Below, piece by piece: positions 22,530 through 35,885 of a stretch of 64,000 nucleotides of DNA. The stretch comes from Sweltsa coloradensis. Taxonomy: Eukaryota > Arthropoda > Insecta > Plecoptera > Chloroperlidae. The stretch lies in NCBI GenBank assembly GCA_024449915.1, contig JAMZAV010001841.1, positions 58,465-122,464 on the forward strand. The letters are read 5' to 3'. Under the pieces are notes generated by a model. The model had not been told where the DNA came from and did no database searches. It worked only from the letters and a program-made list of their open reading frames with translations. The number at the start of each line of letters is the position of its first letter. Position 1 is the stretch's first letter. A program made the translations under genes and the position numbers.

Positions 22530-24243
22530 GCGCTCGAGCGGCGTTGATGCAGAAGTTCTTCTGGCAAGAACTCACGGAGGAAGCTTACCAGGAGTGGATA
22601 AAACCAACGCCGGTCGAAGAATACGTGTCAGAGTATGAGGGCGAATTCAACAGCAACGATTTCAAGCCCAGCACGGAGAAGATTCCTAAAGATTCAGAGG
22701 TATGGATGCAGGATAGATTTCAAGCAATCAGCAACTGTGCATGATTTCAAGCATGGACCTAACGCATTGGGAAAATAAACTAAATCCAAGATGATAATTA
22801 AAAATAATAATAATTTCACCTTGTCGGTCTTCATGATTTCGGTGGGTAGGCATACCCAAAGAGTGGAGTTTGAATTTAGGAGCTTTATATTTTTGGTTGG
22901 GGAGTAATATCATTAATTACGAACCAAAAACCCGTATTACTGATCACTTAGCTTTTAACCCCCCCCCCCCCCCCACATATTTTGCGTATGTGTATAATTC
23001 AGACGTTATAGGACCATGCCACTCGATTTTTGTGAAACTTCATAAATTTTAACACCTTTACAACACTTTAAATAGTAGGCTAGTTAGCCTATGCTTTAAT
23101 AAAAAAATCTCGATTTGATTAGTCGTAAACTTTCCCGTAGGTGGGATTTAGAAGTTACTAAGTTACCGTCTCGGCGAACTCCTGAATGGTGGTCTAGTTG
23201 GTTAAAAAGGGGATTCATTCACTCACTTAACTAAAAAAGAATATTTCGTTCAGGCCAACTAGTTAAGAATTTACCCTGACCTGTACAAAAATTACCAAAG
23301 TTGGTAATGTTTTGAAAGTCCCACTGCAAAAATCTCCCATAAGAAATAACATGGGGACGATCTTTATTCCCCGTGACCTTGGAGGATCTTGGTACAAGAA
23401 TTTACTGGTGAATGACATACAATGACTTACTTCGACTACCTTTTCTGTAAATTTTATACGATTTGATTTTGTAATTTGGGCAAGTGGTTCGCTCAAAATA
23501 TTATGCCGATTACCAAGAAGGGGTGTAGTTTCGTTTTGTGTGTTTGCGTGCATACTTGTGCACAGTTTCAAGACACAATAATCTAGAGGGCCATTTTAGA
23601 TGGGTAAGATCGGTACATCAAGGTATGATGCTCTAGTACAAACAAATTTCTAGTGAATCAAATAAAGCAGGTTGAAACCGATTTAAGAAATTCACCAAAA
23701 TGCAAATTTTCGCAATTCTCATGACCAAAAAGTTTAAAAATTCACAGTGGCAACTTGTTAGACATAAGTTTTTAAATGGTCATTTTAGTGTTGCATTATG
23801 CTTCTAGGTCTAGATATTGTAGAAAATCATTTTTGGGGTAATAGCCTTTCTAAGGCGCCTACCTGGAATGTGGGAGACCTGAGTTCAAACCTCGGTCGTG
23901 ATGGACTTATAAAAATTTTTGGACAGTGTTAAATATTTCAAGAAATTCAATATAAAATTTAATTACATTACATTACCGTACACGGTACGGGCTGACAAAA
24001 AAACTCGTTGCTACTACCCCTTGCAGAAAATCTCTTTAGATCTTGAAGAAATGGCTCATGTTTCAGCTGCACAAGAAGTATCCACTGTACTCGGACTCTG
24101 CCCTTTCTTTCTGGCAACATCACAAGGGCCACCACCCGGGGTCTACCAAGGTGGTCAACCCATCTCATCCGTTCAGGAAGAACGGCCAGTTCAGCAAACC
24201 ACTTGCAGAGATTTTAGATGAGCCACCAACAGGGTTTCAGTAG
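22530..24243 (+). CDS. Small unrecognised protein, last two exons
   Basis: Exon 22530-22699 follows TTTGCAG and precedes GTATGG; exon 24067-24243 follows GTTTCAG and ends in TAG. The phases fit: the first exon starts with two bases of a split codon and ends in phase 0, and the second starts in phase 0. The joined 114 residues include QKFFWQELTEEAYQEW, VEEYVSEYEGEF, LHKKYPLYSDSALSFW, QHHKGHHPGSTKVVNP, SHPFRKNGQFSKPLAE and ILDEPPTGFQ. The sequence is rich in Tyr, Phe, Pro, His and Lys, with SEY-x3-F-type spacing, reminiscent of small axonemal microtubule inner proteins. I cannot name it, and that comparison is only an impression. Upstream exons were not found. The ORF continuation past 22699 (VWMQDRF...) and the ORF start upstream of 24067 are taken to be intron. 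A diverged transposon copy (23196-23860) lies in the intron. Confidence 0.65.
23196..23860 (+). mobile_element. Diverged copy of the TTAA-bounded element
   Basis: Follows the order of 11192-11834: TTCAGGC(C)AACTAGTTA, AAAATCTCCCATAAGAAATA, ACATGGGGACGATCTTTAT, CCCGTGACCTTGGAGGAT, AATTTGGGCAAGT, TTTCAAGACAC, TCATTTTTGGGG. The ends are degraded. Located inside the intron of the 22530-24243 gene. Confidence 0.75.
23858..23912 (+). repeat. tRNA-like SINE head
   Basis: GGCGCCTACCTGGAATGTGG followed by GAGACCTGAGTTCAAACC resembles an anticodon arm plus B box. It matches the heads at 53288-53365 (plus) and 53167-53262 (minus). Confidence 0.5.
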
Positions 24244-27200
24244 TGGCTACCCATTCGAGTAGTGTGGAATGGTCTTTATTATTCAATATTTTAAAACAAT
24301 AATTGTATTTATATCTTTAAAGGTGTGGGACGGAAGGGAATGTATTACCTACAGACTTTGGAAAGTAAAAGTTTGCTTATAGTAATTAAGAAAAAACAAA
24401 CAAATTTTCTTAAATTCCAGTTTAATACCCATTATTTCATAAAATATTGATAAATATACAAGATCATTATTTTGTACCATGTTATAATAATATATCATAT
24501 ATGTACATCAATACTATCTGCTAAATTTATCTAATTTTGTTCATGTACATTAAATTATTGTTATGTATTAAGTACTTTCTTCACTATTGTACCACAGTGG
24601 GTTAATACAAGATGGTACATAGGTATTATTAAAGACCAAAGCTTTGGTTCTAAGATAATAATATGTACTTACATTACGGTACATAAACAATCAATATTTA
24701 CTACTCGAGACTAAACAGAAAATATAATACAGTAGTGACTTATAATTATGTGCCAGTAGTGTATCACATAAAAACTAAAAATTATAACACACTATGTCAC
24801 ATCCGTGGTATAATGGTACTGTACATATTGTGTTAATTCACTAATGATTGTTTTCTTAGTTGAACAACTAAAAATATCAAATGTATATGCAGCCTCATTC
24901 CTTTTCTCATACTACAAAGCTATATACCTACATGATTTGGTATAGTATACTGATTATAAAATATGTTATGTTAACAGTAAGTGCTACTTTAAAAGAGATT
25001 CTCTCTACCCAGATGTCTATTTACCTTATTGCATGCCAACAAGTGTGAGATACTAGTCTGCAAGAAAAAATACAAGTAGAATTATAATGCAATAGCCAAT
25101 AAGTCTTCTATTTTAACATGTGTGTTGCCATCTTTTCAACACATGACACAAGCGTAAAATGTTAAGTAATTATTCACAACCTTTCCATTCATTCTAACAG
25201 GGATGGCAAAGTTGTAACAAGTAAAGCATCATTCACAATAAATATATATCATAAGGTGAGAGGTGTAATGTTTCATATTTTTCAATTGGTAGGTTCTCAA
25301 CAAGTCCCCAGCCATAAGGTCTAGCTGTAACAAATTACCAAAAACACAATTTTTAATCTTATGAGAGAGTAAGAAATACCGCCATGACCAATCAAACTTT
25401 TTTGAGTATGACGACGTAGGAAAAGTGGTCAAACATATGCATTACACCTTGCACTATATGACAACTGCTTCGAGAATGATGCCCGAGGAACTGACCAAAG
25501 AGCTTGTAACCCAAGTTTTGGCAAAAAAAGGTGTTGAATGCACTTGTTCACATATTTGTAACTTAAAGTAATGTAGTACTAAACATTATTAAAAAAAAAA
25601 AACTATAATATATGGTAGGCAACACAAAAGAGGCAAGAAAGACATTAAAATGATGTGCTACAAGCTAGTTCATAACTTTTGAGCATACACTGATGGTGCA
25701 ATAGTGACAATTATTTGATAAAACTACTCTGGAAGATTTGGTTGGATCTATACGTACTATGAATATAGGCTTATGTAGCATTTTTTGTTAGCTATTTATT
25801 TCCCTATCTGGTATCATTGATTGTAATGGATTGTTCTTGTGCTGGGAATAAGTCCCTTAAAACCAAAAAGTTTAAAGTTAAAAACAACAGCCCTACAATG
25901 TTTACTATTTGAAAATAAAATAGCATAACATACTCTTTCTGTCAAATATACACAAAAGTAAAAACTAGGGTTACCGATGCAATCGTAGGAACTGTAACAT
26001 TTGGAACTATAATCGAGGATAGGAGCTTTAACTCAGTATTTTTAGTATCTTCATCAATTGAACAAAAGAGTGAATATTGAATATGCAATATGCAACAGAA
26101 AATTGCAGTTTGAGTTCCCATTTGGAGACACTATTACCATTGAATTTATACCACAAGAGAGATAGAGAGCTTATAAGCCTGTAAGGTGATGAATATAGGT
26201 GGTCTCAGATAAGGTGGCACTCGCCGAGGGATCGCAGCACGTCACCCACGCATGATATGCCACCGTTACCCCCTTCTAACATGACGCACCTCAATTATAC
26301 CTACATATTACAATCATATTTTGAAAAGCACTCTCACGGGGGGAGAGATTTGATCAAGAAAAAATACCGACATGAAGTACATCAAAATACGTTATTCAGT
26401 CGCCAACATTACAAATTAGTATTTAAGCCCTATCTGTAAACGAATGTTTGAAAAATAATTTAAAAAATTTGCATTTAACATCTAAATGCACAGTAAATGG
26501 AACAAGGACAGGACAATATTTTCCTCAAGCAAACCTGATTGATTAATCTTGCGTTGTCTCACTATTTAACAATTAAGGTTAAAAATATTCCTTTTTTCTC
26601 ACAACTTATTGTTTGTACTACATGAATTTCCAGATAGGCTTGTTTTAATTTCTAAGTAAATTTCACATCGGGGCTTTCACTAATATAAATTAAAATTGGC
26701 ATTGCATCTACAATGTTTACAACTTTTGATTCCATAGAGATATATCAGCTGATAAGTAAGATCAGCATGTACTGTTGCATTCTGGGGGTGAGACCATATC
26801 ATCACAGCAACAACACTGATGTACCGGTATACTAGTAGTTGGATCTTATTATTTTACTCATCTTCACTGTTGATACTCGAGTAGTTTGATTAGCATGGCA
26901 ACCCTAGTTAAACAAAAAAATAATTAGAAACGTATGTAGGGCCTAATGTTGTTTTTCATTTACAAAGTATGCAGAATATGTCAAACTGAAACAATATCAA
27001 AAGTCCTACTTCATTGAACATAAAATCCTATGAAAGTATAGAAGTTATAAATGCACCCAAGTTGTGCACACAATATGGCTTCATCTATCACCATCATCGA
27101 GTGGGCGCATGGTCATATAAAACCTAACTATCTTGTGAACTTCTCTTAAGTTCAACTTTTTCAACTCTTACATTGATTGACAGCACCAAAGAATTTGTTT

Positions 27201-28612
27201 TCCTGTTAAATTATAACACAATTTTCGGCATTTTGCTCACTTAACTGTCTTGAGCTATACCCTGAGATATCCGAATATTCGTTAACTACAGTATTATTGT
27301 TGTTTACTTCTTTGTTATCATAATTTATTATAAAATAAAGTTGACACGGTCACAAGTGGGGAAAACCAAAAAACCATACCAATACACACACAAATATGAC
27401 ATGTAGTGGAATCTTGTTTATTTCCTAGACCTGAGACCACGTACCAAACTGAACTACACATGGTAACTGAATGAGTAGATACGTACTGAAATTATTGTAG
27501 ACAAATGCTTTTGTTTACACTTCAAGTTCTTTGTATGCACGTGACAATCATAAACATTGTTCGCAGACATATTGCCATATGTCAGGGATCATCTTCCCAA
27601 TACGTAACGGCCATATTCCGGGAGGCATTGTTGAAGACAAACAAATGACGTTAATGAATATAAATAAAGAATACCACTCACTAGGGCTGGTCATCTACTA
27701 TTATTCACTATTCAGGTAGGTTGCAAGAATCAATTATAGACTAAATAATATATATTATTATCAAGTTACAATGAACATTTTCAAGGACAGGCAAATAAAT
27801 GTACTGCAAATCCCAGAGACCAAAACAGTAATTTTGTATATGTAGGCCTAGATACATTCATGTTTTTTTTACTTTTTATATTTATTTATTTTTTACCCTT
27901 GGAAGTCAGTTATGTAGTGTACCCTATTATAACATTTCAAATGTTATTCTGCAGAGGCTGTAATTCTGGCAGATGTGCTCCTAGTAATCGTAACTAATTT
28001 AGCTATTTTGTTTTTGACATATTCAGTTTTGCTTTATTATGTTTTTAAATATGGGATAAAAATATAACTTATAAGAGATGCACAGAATAATCAATATTTA
28101 ATAACATTTTGATCAATTTGTTAAAAATATAAATATTCTCAAATTAAATGTTTAAAAAAATGTTCAAAATGAGTCATATGATTTGATACCATATTTGTGC
28201 ACTTATGCGGACCGCTAATTCGTGTCTTGTATCAAACAATTAATATCAATGTTTTGTTTTCACAGTGGCACAAAGATTTCACACTATTTCTGAAAAGAAA
28301 AATTTAGTGTCGTCTTTTTGAGACATAGAATCTTGATCACGCCCGTCTGTTGGTGAAAGTAGCACTGTTTTACGAAAATCTTTGATTGATAATACAGTCA
28401 TCTTTTTGATGGTTGATAATTTTTATTTTATGGCTGTGCATCCTTTATATTATACTGTACATTAGCCTCTCTTGAGTTAAAAAAACATAAACAGAATGAA
28501 TAAAATAAATTTAACGTTAAGTTTAACGAGAGATTGCGGTATAAATATGTTTTTACCAAACATTACTCTAAGGTAGAAAAAAATATCAAAAATGAAGAAA
28601 ACATAGATAATT
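24244..28612. other. 3' flank and long AT-rich intergenic stretch
   Basis: No exon, RNA gene or well-defined element recognised. Short ORFs at 25229-25432, 26257-26439 and 27531-27719 have no domain. Confidence 0.45.
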
Positions 28613-29038
28613 AGGGATGCACACGATAATCAATATGGGATAAAATCTCGATAATCGATAATCAAAACATTCATTACCGATAATCAAAATATCAATAATT
28701 GGTTGAAAATGGCCCGAAACACGTAGGCCTAATTCATATTTTCCGCTTGGGCAGACAGATATGTCACAAGGTGTCTTACTCGAGATTTTATGTTTGGGAG
28801 CGAACTTAGCCGATAGCGGGAGGCAAATACAAAGACAACACAGACAGGACGAGGCAGTGAGTGGCATGAGATTGTATTGTTTTGAATTCTATTTAGTATT
28901 TAATATTTATCATATTTGAGATTCCATTTGTGTTGGAATTCGCTTGATTTTTTATTGGCAATATCGATATTATCGATTCGATAATGACATTACCATTTTG
29001 ATAATCGATAATGAAAAAAGTATTGATGTGCATCCCTA
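28613..29038. mobile_element. TAGGGATGCAC terminal-inverted-repeat element, copy 1
   Basis: Ends TAGGGATGCACACGATAATC and GATGTGCATCCCTA are inverted repeats and the adjacent bases are ATCGATAAT-rich on both sides. The TAGGGATGCA form is common in hAT-derived elements, but no 8-bp target duplication is evident. The minus-strand ORFs inside are not genes. An inverted, diverged copy lies at 38163-38552. Confidence 0.7.
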
Positions 29039-29659
29039 CCTTTAAACCATATGGATATGAGGAATATAAAAACCCTAACTCCTCCTGCATTAAGTCCAGC
29101 GTGACGTTATTAGTTTGTAGTTTTAGAAAGTGGCCAGGGACGGGACCAGTGGCTCAAACAGTTACTAATGGGTAACTGCCTCAGAAGGTACAGTATCCCA
29201 ACTAGGTAAAACATTTCTCTAAGGTTGCCCATCACAAAGAGTTCATTTAGGTACAAATGAACAGACCTTGCAAGTACAAGTTTTACTTAATATTTTTAAT
29301 TTTTATATTCCCATGCTTTAAGGAACCATGGAATTAACAAGAGATTTCTGTTCCTTCCCCTACCTATTATTATCATCTAGGCGCCTATGGTCTATGCAAT
29401 ACCGTATTAACCTACAAGTACACTAACTAACAGCCAGGACATCTCAGATCATATGGTTACCTATTCCCCTTAGTTTTTAGTTCATAAACAAATATTTAAC
29501 AAGAATCTTGCCATCTAATGACTGGTTGATAAAACCTAATGCAAAATACAAACAGGCTACCTATTTCTATGTATTTCTAATCAATTACAGTAGGCCTACT
29601 TTTGAAAATGTGATGCAATGAGTACTTGTACATGGACCTGGTTTGACTCATTGCTTTTT
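29039..29659. other. Intergenic DNA, no gene seen
   Basis: Nothing recognised apart from a TAGGCCTA octamer near 29590. Confidence 0.4.
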
Positions 29660-32600
29660 AGTCGGATGTTAAGAGACTTGACCTTGCATTTTTTGATACA
29701 AGCAAGGCACTTGGCAAAACGTGTTCTAGGGACCATACCCTACTAATTTTGAGGTGGAGCCATCGTGATATCCCGTGCAGGGACCCGTTATCGCATGTTG
29801 CCTACCCCTGCTGGTTTGAAGGGTTGATTAGCAAAACAATTCGGTGTTTGGTGATAGAAACTTGAAATTTTTACCAAATAGGGGTAACATTAGGCTTAAC
29901 ATACTGGCAACGGGGAACTTCGGATTTCTTCATAGTTAAGGGATGATAGGGGTTTTAATTTTTTGGGGGTTGAACATTTCGATTTTTATTTTTATTGATG
30001 ACACTCTTGGTGTAATGTTGGACTTCTGCGTTAAAGTACTTCCCAAAATCTTCAAACAAAATGATAATGTTTAAAATATGATTTGCGCCCCCCTAATTGG
30101 TCATAATGACCTGTTGACATAATGACCTGAGTTATGTTCTATTTAAAAAATTGTTAAACATAGTCGTGTGACCACTCCATTCAAAGCTGAGATGAAGTAG
30201 AATAATATGAAATAAATTTCAAAAATGCCATGTTGACCTGTGACCTTTTTCGTCCTTTATTTGACCTTGGATAACTGTTTCAGCATGAGCTGCATGACTG
30301 CATAATGTTTTACTTATAGAACATCCAAATGCATGTGATGTATTAACAAGTTTATTTAATAAATAAACTCAACATGTAATGTTATAAGGCTGCATTGCGA
30401 ACGCTTTTTACTGTCGCGTGATGGATGAGCAGTTTTGTACCATTGAACCCTCTTTTACTTCACTTTTTCTTCGTCGTTTTTCAACGTATTTACATGGAAT
30501 ATACCCTTTTAAAAGGAGGACTAAGTTCCTGATAGATCGTTATGGTAATAAACCATAAAAAATTAATTATTGTGGTATGCGTTGTTGATGTTATCCTAAT
30601 CCAAGGGTGAATCGTGGCCAAATTTTAGTGGTCCGTTTTTCAAGTAACTGATCGCTAGTTGCTCATCAATGGAGTCAAATTAACAAGGAATTGGTTCAGG
30701 TCCGCTTTCATTGGGGTGAAATGAACAGTTTTTCTTATAAATGTACCAAAATATGACTAGCTAGAAGTGTACGTGTAGTATAACGTTAATAAAAAACAAT
30801 AACCTTATTAATACAAAACCAACAAACAAAACAGCTGTTTGAGTCGCGCACCTTTTGGGACCTTTTTTCCGAGAGCGCGCACTCTCTCGCTCTCTGGTGG
30901 CGCGGCAGTGAGTACATTTGCTAAATATTCCTGGACCCCATCAAATTAAACAAATTTCACTCTTTTAGAACACCACTCGACCTCTTGTTCACAAATCTAT
31001 TGCCAAAATGACAAGTCATCAACCAGGCTCATCGTCCTGTCTGTATTGGGGGCGTTGAGATCTTGTACCAAATTTGGGATCTAGTAGCCCCTCCCCCCCC
31101 CCCCGGACCACTCAATTGCATTCCAAGATTATGTAGACAAGTTTTTTTCCCTCCCTTCCTAAAGAAAGAACTAGCGTCTGTGCTACGCTTAGATATCATC
31201 TGGGATAAGTACGACCCAATTAGTCTTTAAATATGACACTGGACAAATATTTTAGGACACTCGTAACTCCAAACTACAAAAAATTCCCAAAGGATGGTCA
31301 AATTTTCTACGTGATTCGGGAAAATAACGAAGTTCTTTAGGATGTTAGCCACCAGCATATCAATGACAAATGAGGAAGGCAAAGAAGTCTTTAAAACACA
31401 CTTATACCCTCTTAGTTCTACCCCCATACTAAAAGCTACCACTTAATACAGGATATCACAGGCGGGTTGGCCCCAATGAAATCACAAGCAGGAGACACGC
31501 TCTAATGCTACTGATGTGCTAGTCTTTGCAATCAGCTGTGTTCTGGAAATGATTTGGCATTGAAGCGCTATAGGAGCATCTGGGGACTGGAAGGAACCTT
31601 TTCAGTATTCGAAGCACACCATGTTGCCAGTTATCTAGGTAAAGGTTTTCTAAAAAAGGATCCCGGGAAACCGATTTGAATTATTTACTGGTTTTTCTAT
31701 AGCACTTCCTATGTTCCCGCATTTTCGGGAGGGGAAACTTTTTCCCTCCTTTCGTGAGGGTTTTATGGGTAAAAAGTCTGCATTCGATGCTTGGGAGTTT
31801 TTCCCTGATGTTACAAATGGTTTCATTGCCGCTATTGTTGGAAAAGTGGAGGCTTGCCCATTGAGACTTTGGAGAAGTTGCAGTAGTTTTGAATGCCCTT
31901 GGAGATCAATTTACATTCACGTATCAAGAGCTACAATAACTACGCTTGAGATACCCTAAAAAAGTGTTTATTTTAAATTTTTAATTTTTGATGAAAAACC
32001 CCGTACTTTATCGTGAAGAATGTCGAAAAATACTATTCACCAAGAAAAACAGACTTCTAGAAAGTTTCCTCCGACAAAAGACGCCTTAGTACAGCACATT
32101 CGACGCTCAAACTATCAAGGAGTACACGTCTGGGATCAAACTCTCCCCCTACAACAACAGCTGCCTTGGCCTTCTGAGGGGGGATGGAATATGACGGTAG
32201 ATGGATGGGTGCCAGTGTGGACCATTCTTCCAATCGCTTCTGAAGCATGAATAGAGTTTGTACGATGCAGGGTACGGGTGCAAGAAGGATGTGGAGGATG
32301 AGGCAAGTGTCTCAAACGTTAATGAAATACACGGGCTCTGCCAGTGCGTCGCACTTTGTGAGCTTAAGTGAAAAAAATCCAAAACTTAACAAATTTGGTT
32401 AACGCATAAGTAATTATAAAGTACTATAATCAACAACAATGGGTGTATTGTAACTTTCCTCTTAATAAATGTTAATCTAAAAAATTTTACCATAAGGATC
32501 TACTAGGGAACTTGCTACTCCTTTTAAAATGGTATATTCTATGTAAATACGTTGAAAACGACGAAGTAAAAGTATAGTAAAATAGGGTTCAATGGTACAA

Positions 32601-33377
32601 AACTGCTCATCCATCACGCAACAGTAAAAAGCGTTCGCAATCAGCCTATAACATACATGGAGTTATTATTAAAAAACTTTTAATTTCACAGCATTTGATG
32701 TCTTAAGTATACATTATGCCCGTCATGCAGCTCATGCTGAAACAGTTATCAATGTCCAAAAAAGGACGAAAAAGGTAAAAAAAAAAGCCCCCCCATGTTT
32801 TGAATTTATTTCATATTATTCTAACTTCATCTCAGCTTTGAATGGAGTGTCCACCAAAGACTATGTTTTAACAATTTTTAAATAGAACATAACTCAGGTC
32901 ATTATGTCAACAGGTCATTATGACCAAATTAGGGGTCGCTAGTCATATTTTAAACATTATCATTTTGTTTGAAGATTTTGGGAAGTACTTTAACGCAGAA
33001 GTCCAACATTACACCAAAAAGTGTCATCAATTAAAAAAAAAAATCGAAATGTTCAACCCCCAAAATTAAAACCCCTATCATCCCTTAACTATGAAAAAAT
33101 CCGAAGGTCCCCGTTTGCCAGTATGTTAAGCCTATGTTACCCCTATTTGGTAAAAATTTCAAGTTTCTATCACCAAACACCGAATTGTTTTGCTAATCAA
33201 CCCTTTTAAACCAGCAGGGGTAGGCAACATGCGATAACGAGTCCCAGCACGTGGATATCACGATGGCTCCACCTCAAAATTAGTAGGGTTTTGGTCCCTA
33301 GAACACGTGTACCAAGTGCCTTGCTTGTATCAAAAAATGCAAGGATGCCCCCTATATATCCTTTAACATCCGGACTA
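29660..33377. mobile_element. 3.7-kb foldback element with ~0.89-kb arms and a decayed gene inside
   Basis: The left arm (29660-30550) is the inverted copy of the right arm (about 32488-33377). Matching blocks include AGTC(C)GGATGTTAA at the tips, TTTTTTGATACAAGCAAGGC, CGTTATCGCATGTTGCC, GTAATGTTGGACTTCTGCG and GCGAACGCTTTTTACTG. The arms also contain a CAGGGGTAGGCAAC hAT-like tip and a Helitron-like GCTCATCCATCACGC...GCGTT block, so they look like a composite of older elements. The 1.9-kb centre holds the pseudogene at 31490-32390. No clear target duplication was found. Confidence 0.75.
31490..32390 (+). pseudogene. Decayed nuclease-like/CXC repeat-associated protein gene
   Basis: In order, across three frames with stops, the translation gives SNATDVLVFAISC, VFEAHHVASYLG, ALPMF...GKKSAFDAWEFFPDVTNGF, LPIETLEKLQ, FPPTKDALVQHIRRSNYQG, VHVWDQTL, WVPVWTILPIASEA and a Cys-rich remnant with CKEGCGG...GKCLK. 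From memory, this order matches a repeat-like protein of many invertebrate genomes with the pattern TDVVVLAV, HAFTGCDTVS, GKKTAWDAW, ENIPPT-x-ALLQH, PLWTTLPEAS and CKKGC-GRCKC. The TD...GCDT part suggests a PIN/FEN1-like nuclease fold and the tail a CXC-type metal-binding domain (inference). The expected GCDT segment is replaced here by REGK. The copy cannot make a full protein. The plus-strand ORFs at 31711-31959 and 32020-32250 are pieces of it. Confidence 0.7.
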
Positions 33378-35229
33378 TTGTGTAAGAGATTTTAGTAAAT
33401 TCACTAAGAATAATTTTTACTACTTTATCCAATAAGAGTGAAAATTTAACTCTATGATAGAAAATAGTGTTTTTCTGTGCCTACATGTATTTAAAAAAAT
33501 TAAGCACCTACAATACTCTTTTGTTTTGTTTAAGTTTAATCAGCACATTTTTATGGTACATCTTCAAATATAATTTCAGAGGGTGTTTCAGACCTACTAT
33601 TGTCCTAAGAGGCCCTATCCCGGAATTCTCCAATACCAGATTTGTTTAGAAATTTCATATTTGTTAACATATTTTGCATTACCAATTTGTTTTACTTCCA
33701 GCACAAATAAAATACCGTAACAGAACAGTATAATGTGAACAGTACTTTTTGATTTGTACAGTATTTAGGTAAGTAATATAAGTACTACTGTCCTATAAAC
33801 TGTAGCCTAAAAATATAATCTTGACTTAGCATTTACCTAGTCATATCAAAACAAAGTACAGTTTACCATGATTTGTGTTACATATAAATTACTTTTGCCT
33901 TCTTAAAAAAGATTCATTATTGGATGGACAGGCACTGGGATATAATTAGAAATAGAACACCAACCAGATATGATGTACAGATATGTCAATAGTGTGGTAG
34001 GTTAAGCAGCTCTGTCATGGGTTATTATGTAGAGAGCGTTTACCATCAGAAGACCCTGGTATTACAGTAATCATTTTGGAGCTACCTACTATATTCAGGG
34101 CATCATTGAAGCCTTAGGAACAATTGAGCAATAAAGATCAAAGTTCTCACTAATATCAGTCAGAAACTTTCATTCTTTACAACAACCATATTATAATATA
34201 TACAACACATATGTTAAAACTGTACACATGAATACGTACATAAATGTAAAAATACCATATTATTTTCAATTAATTATTATATTCTTCTGCAGATTTTATT
34301 TTTCAGATAATCATCCTGAATTTATGAGCAAATGACACCAACAATGGGGTTCAAAGTTTTGTATCATGAGATCTGTGGAATATTACTGATATTAAATAGA
34401 AAATTTACAAAATTACCAGCTATTACACACACAAATCATTATGGGAGAAAGGGAATTTACATGCTAAATGCGATATGTTATGTTCGGGTGTGCGACAAAC
34501 TGTGTCTCTCACATAGTTATTGCAGTGTGTTACACACCCAAGCACATAGCACATACATAGCATCTAGCATGAAAATTGGAAATAAAATACCCTTTCCCAT
34601 AATGCTTTACAATGGGGCACGCATGTATAATTAGATTTTGTAATTCTGCAAATGGTCTATTACCAGTAACTAGGTGACATATTAGAAAAATATGATTGAC
34701 TATAGCATGTGATTAAGAAGGCTTTGCTGTTTGACAAAAGGAAATTACATTTGGCTGGCACCATGATTCAGATAATAAGTATTTACAATAAAATTGTTTC
34801 CAGCTAATCAATGCTGAATAAAGAATACAGACAGATAAATAAAAAACAAGCTGCCATACAAACAAAGGTATATCTTAGCAACATCTTGGGTCTTATTTTA
34901 TCATTCGTACCCTAAAACGACAATGAAATTAGATTGTAGTATGTCTGTACTTTCAATAACAGTTACAAATAAACGAAGAAGTGAAAAAAAGAATAATTAT
35001 ACAGCATAAAAATTAAAGTATAGCCTACCTACTGGGTGATTAGGCCACCATTGTTTCGTATAACAATGCAAGCAATGGAGTTTTATGGTTAAAATTAAAG
35101 GACAAGGCAATAAGTACATATCTCGTAACTCTTAGTAAACCATTATTTTACTTGCGTAGGCTTAAAATTGTTTTCTAGACTAATATATGTATGAAATTTG
35201 GTGAATTAACGATGAAAGAACATTTTGTG
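33378..35229. other. AT-rich intergenic DNA, no gene seen
   Basis: The ORF at 34332-34634 (100 codons) has no recognisable motif and no splice support. Nothing else found. Confidence 0.4.
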
Positions 35230-35405
35230 TGGCTAGATGGTTTAGTGGAAGAGTCCTGGCTTCCAACATAGAAGATCCCAGATTTGAATCACACTTCAGG
35301 TTGAAGATTTTAAACTTCTGATATGGACCTAAATCCATCAAAACTTGGGCTAGAAATGTGTCAACCGTGACTTTGGAGTCATCCTAGCAATATGACACAT
35401 AATAC
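35230..35405 (+). mobile_element. tRNA-derived SINE-like element, diverged copy
   Basis: TGTGGCTAGATGGTTTAGTG, then a B-box-like GATTTGAATCAC, then the same tail as 14208-14446 (ATCTGAT/CTTCTGAT..TGGAC, AATCCATCA, AACCGTGACTTTGGAGTC, ATCCTAGCAA). It has the tail but not the inverted left arm of that copy. Confidence 0.6.
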
Positions 35406-35578
35406 AGTCAAAAGTTGTTCCAAATTAGAGTTGTGATTCTCTCTGGTGTCGCCTACGGGGAGTCAGTATTTCCAATTGAAAATACCAGTCTCTGGTTGGC
35501 CATTGCTTGTTTTTTTATTATTAATTATTATTAAGCCTTTATTTGCAACAGAATATACATTCCACTAGCGCAAATTTA

Positions 35579-35600
35579 ATAAATATATATATATATATAT
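35579..35600. repeat. AT dinucleotide microsatellite
   Basis: About ten AT repeats directly before GTCGACAGTTTC. Confidence 0.8.
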
Positions 35601-35789
35601 GTCGACAGTTTCAGCGCTAACATGGTTGGCTTGGTCTGCTTTAAATTGAAGTCTCCCACTGAAAATCAGTTAGCCTATAGGACTGCGTAGGAATGACTTC
35701 GGGTTCAAGATCATGATTTTTATTGCGTAACGTCTCATATAAATGCACTATTCGAGATGACGGTAGTGATGATGAAGGACGATTACAAA

Positions 35790-35885
35790 GAACCCATGCC
35801 TTATGCGGGATTCAAACCCACGTCCTTGAAGAGCCATACGCTCCGGACCAGCGCCCTAAACCTATGTGCCACCACGGACGGCACT
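35790..35885 (-). repeat. tRNA-like SINE head, copy 1
   Basis: On the minus strand it reads GCCGTCCGTGGTGGCACATA ... GGGTTTGAATCCCGCATAAG, with an A-box-like start and a good B box. A diverged copy in the same orientation is at 45509-45590. Confidence 0.5.

Noticed and set aside
28586..28867. 93-codon minus-strand ORF
   Set aside because: Lies inside the TAGGGATGCAC terminal-inverted-repeat element.
34332..34634. 100-codon plus-strand ORF
   Set aside because: No motif, no splice signals, AT-rich surroundings; chance open frame is likely.
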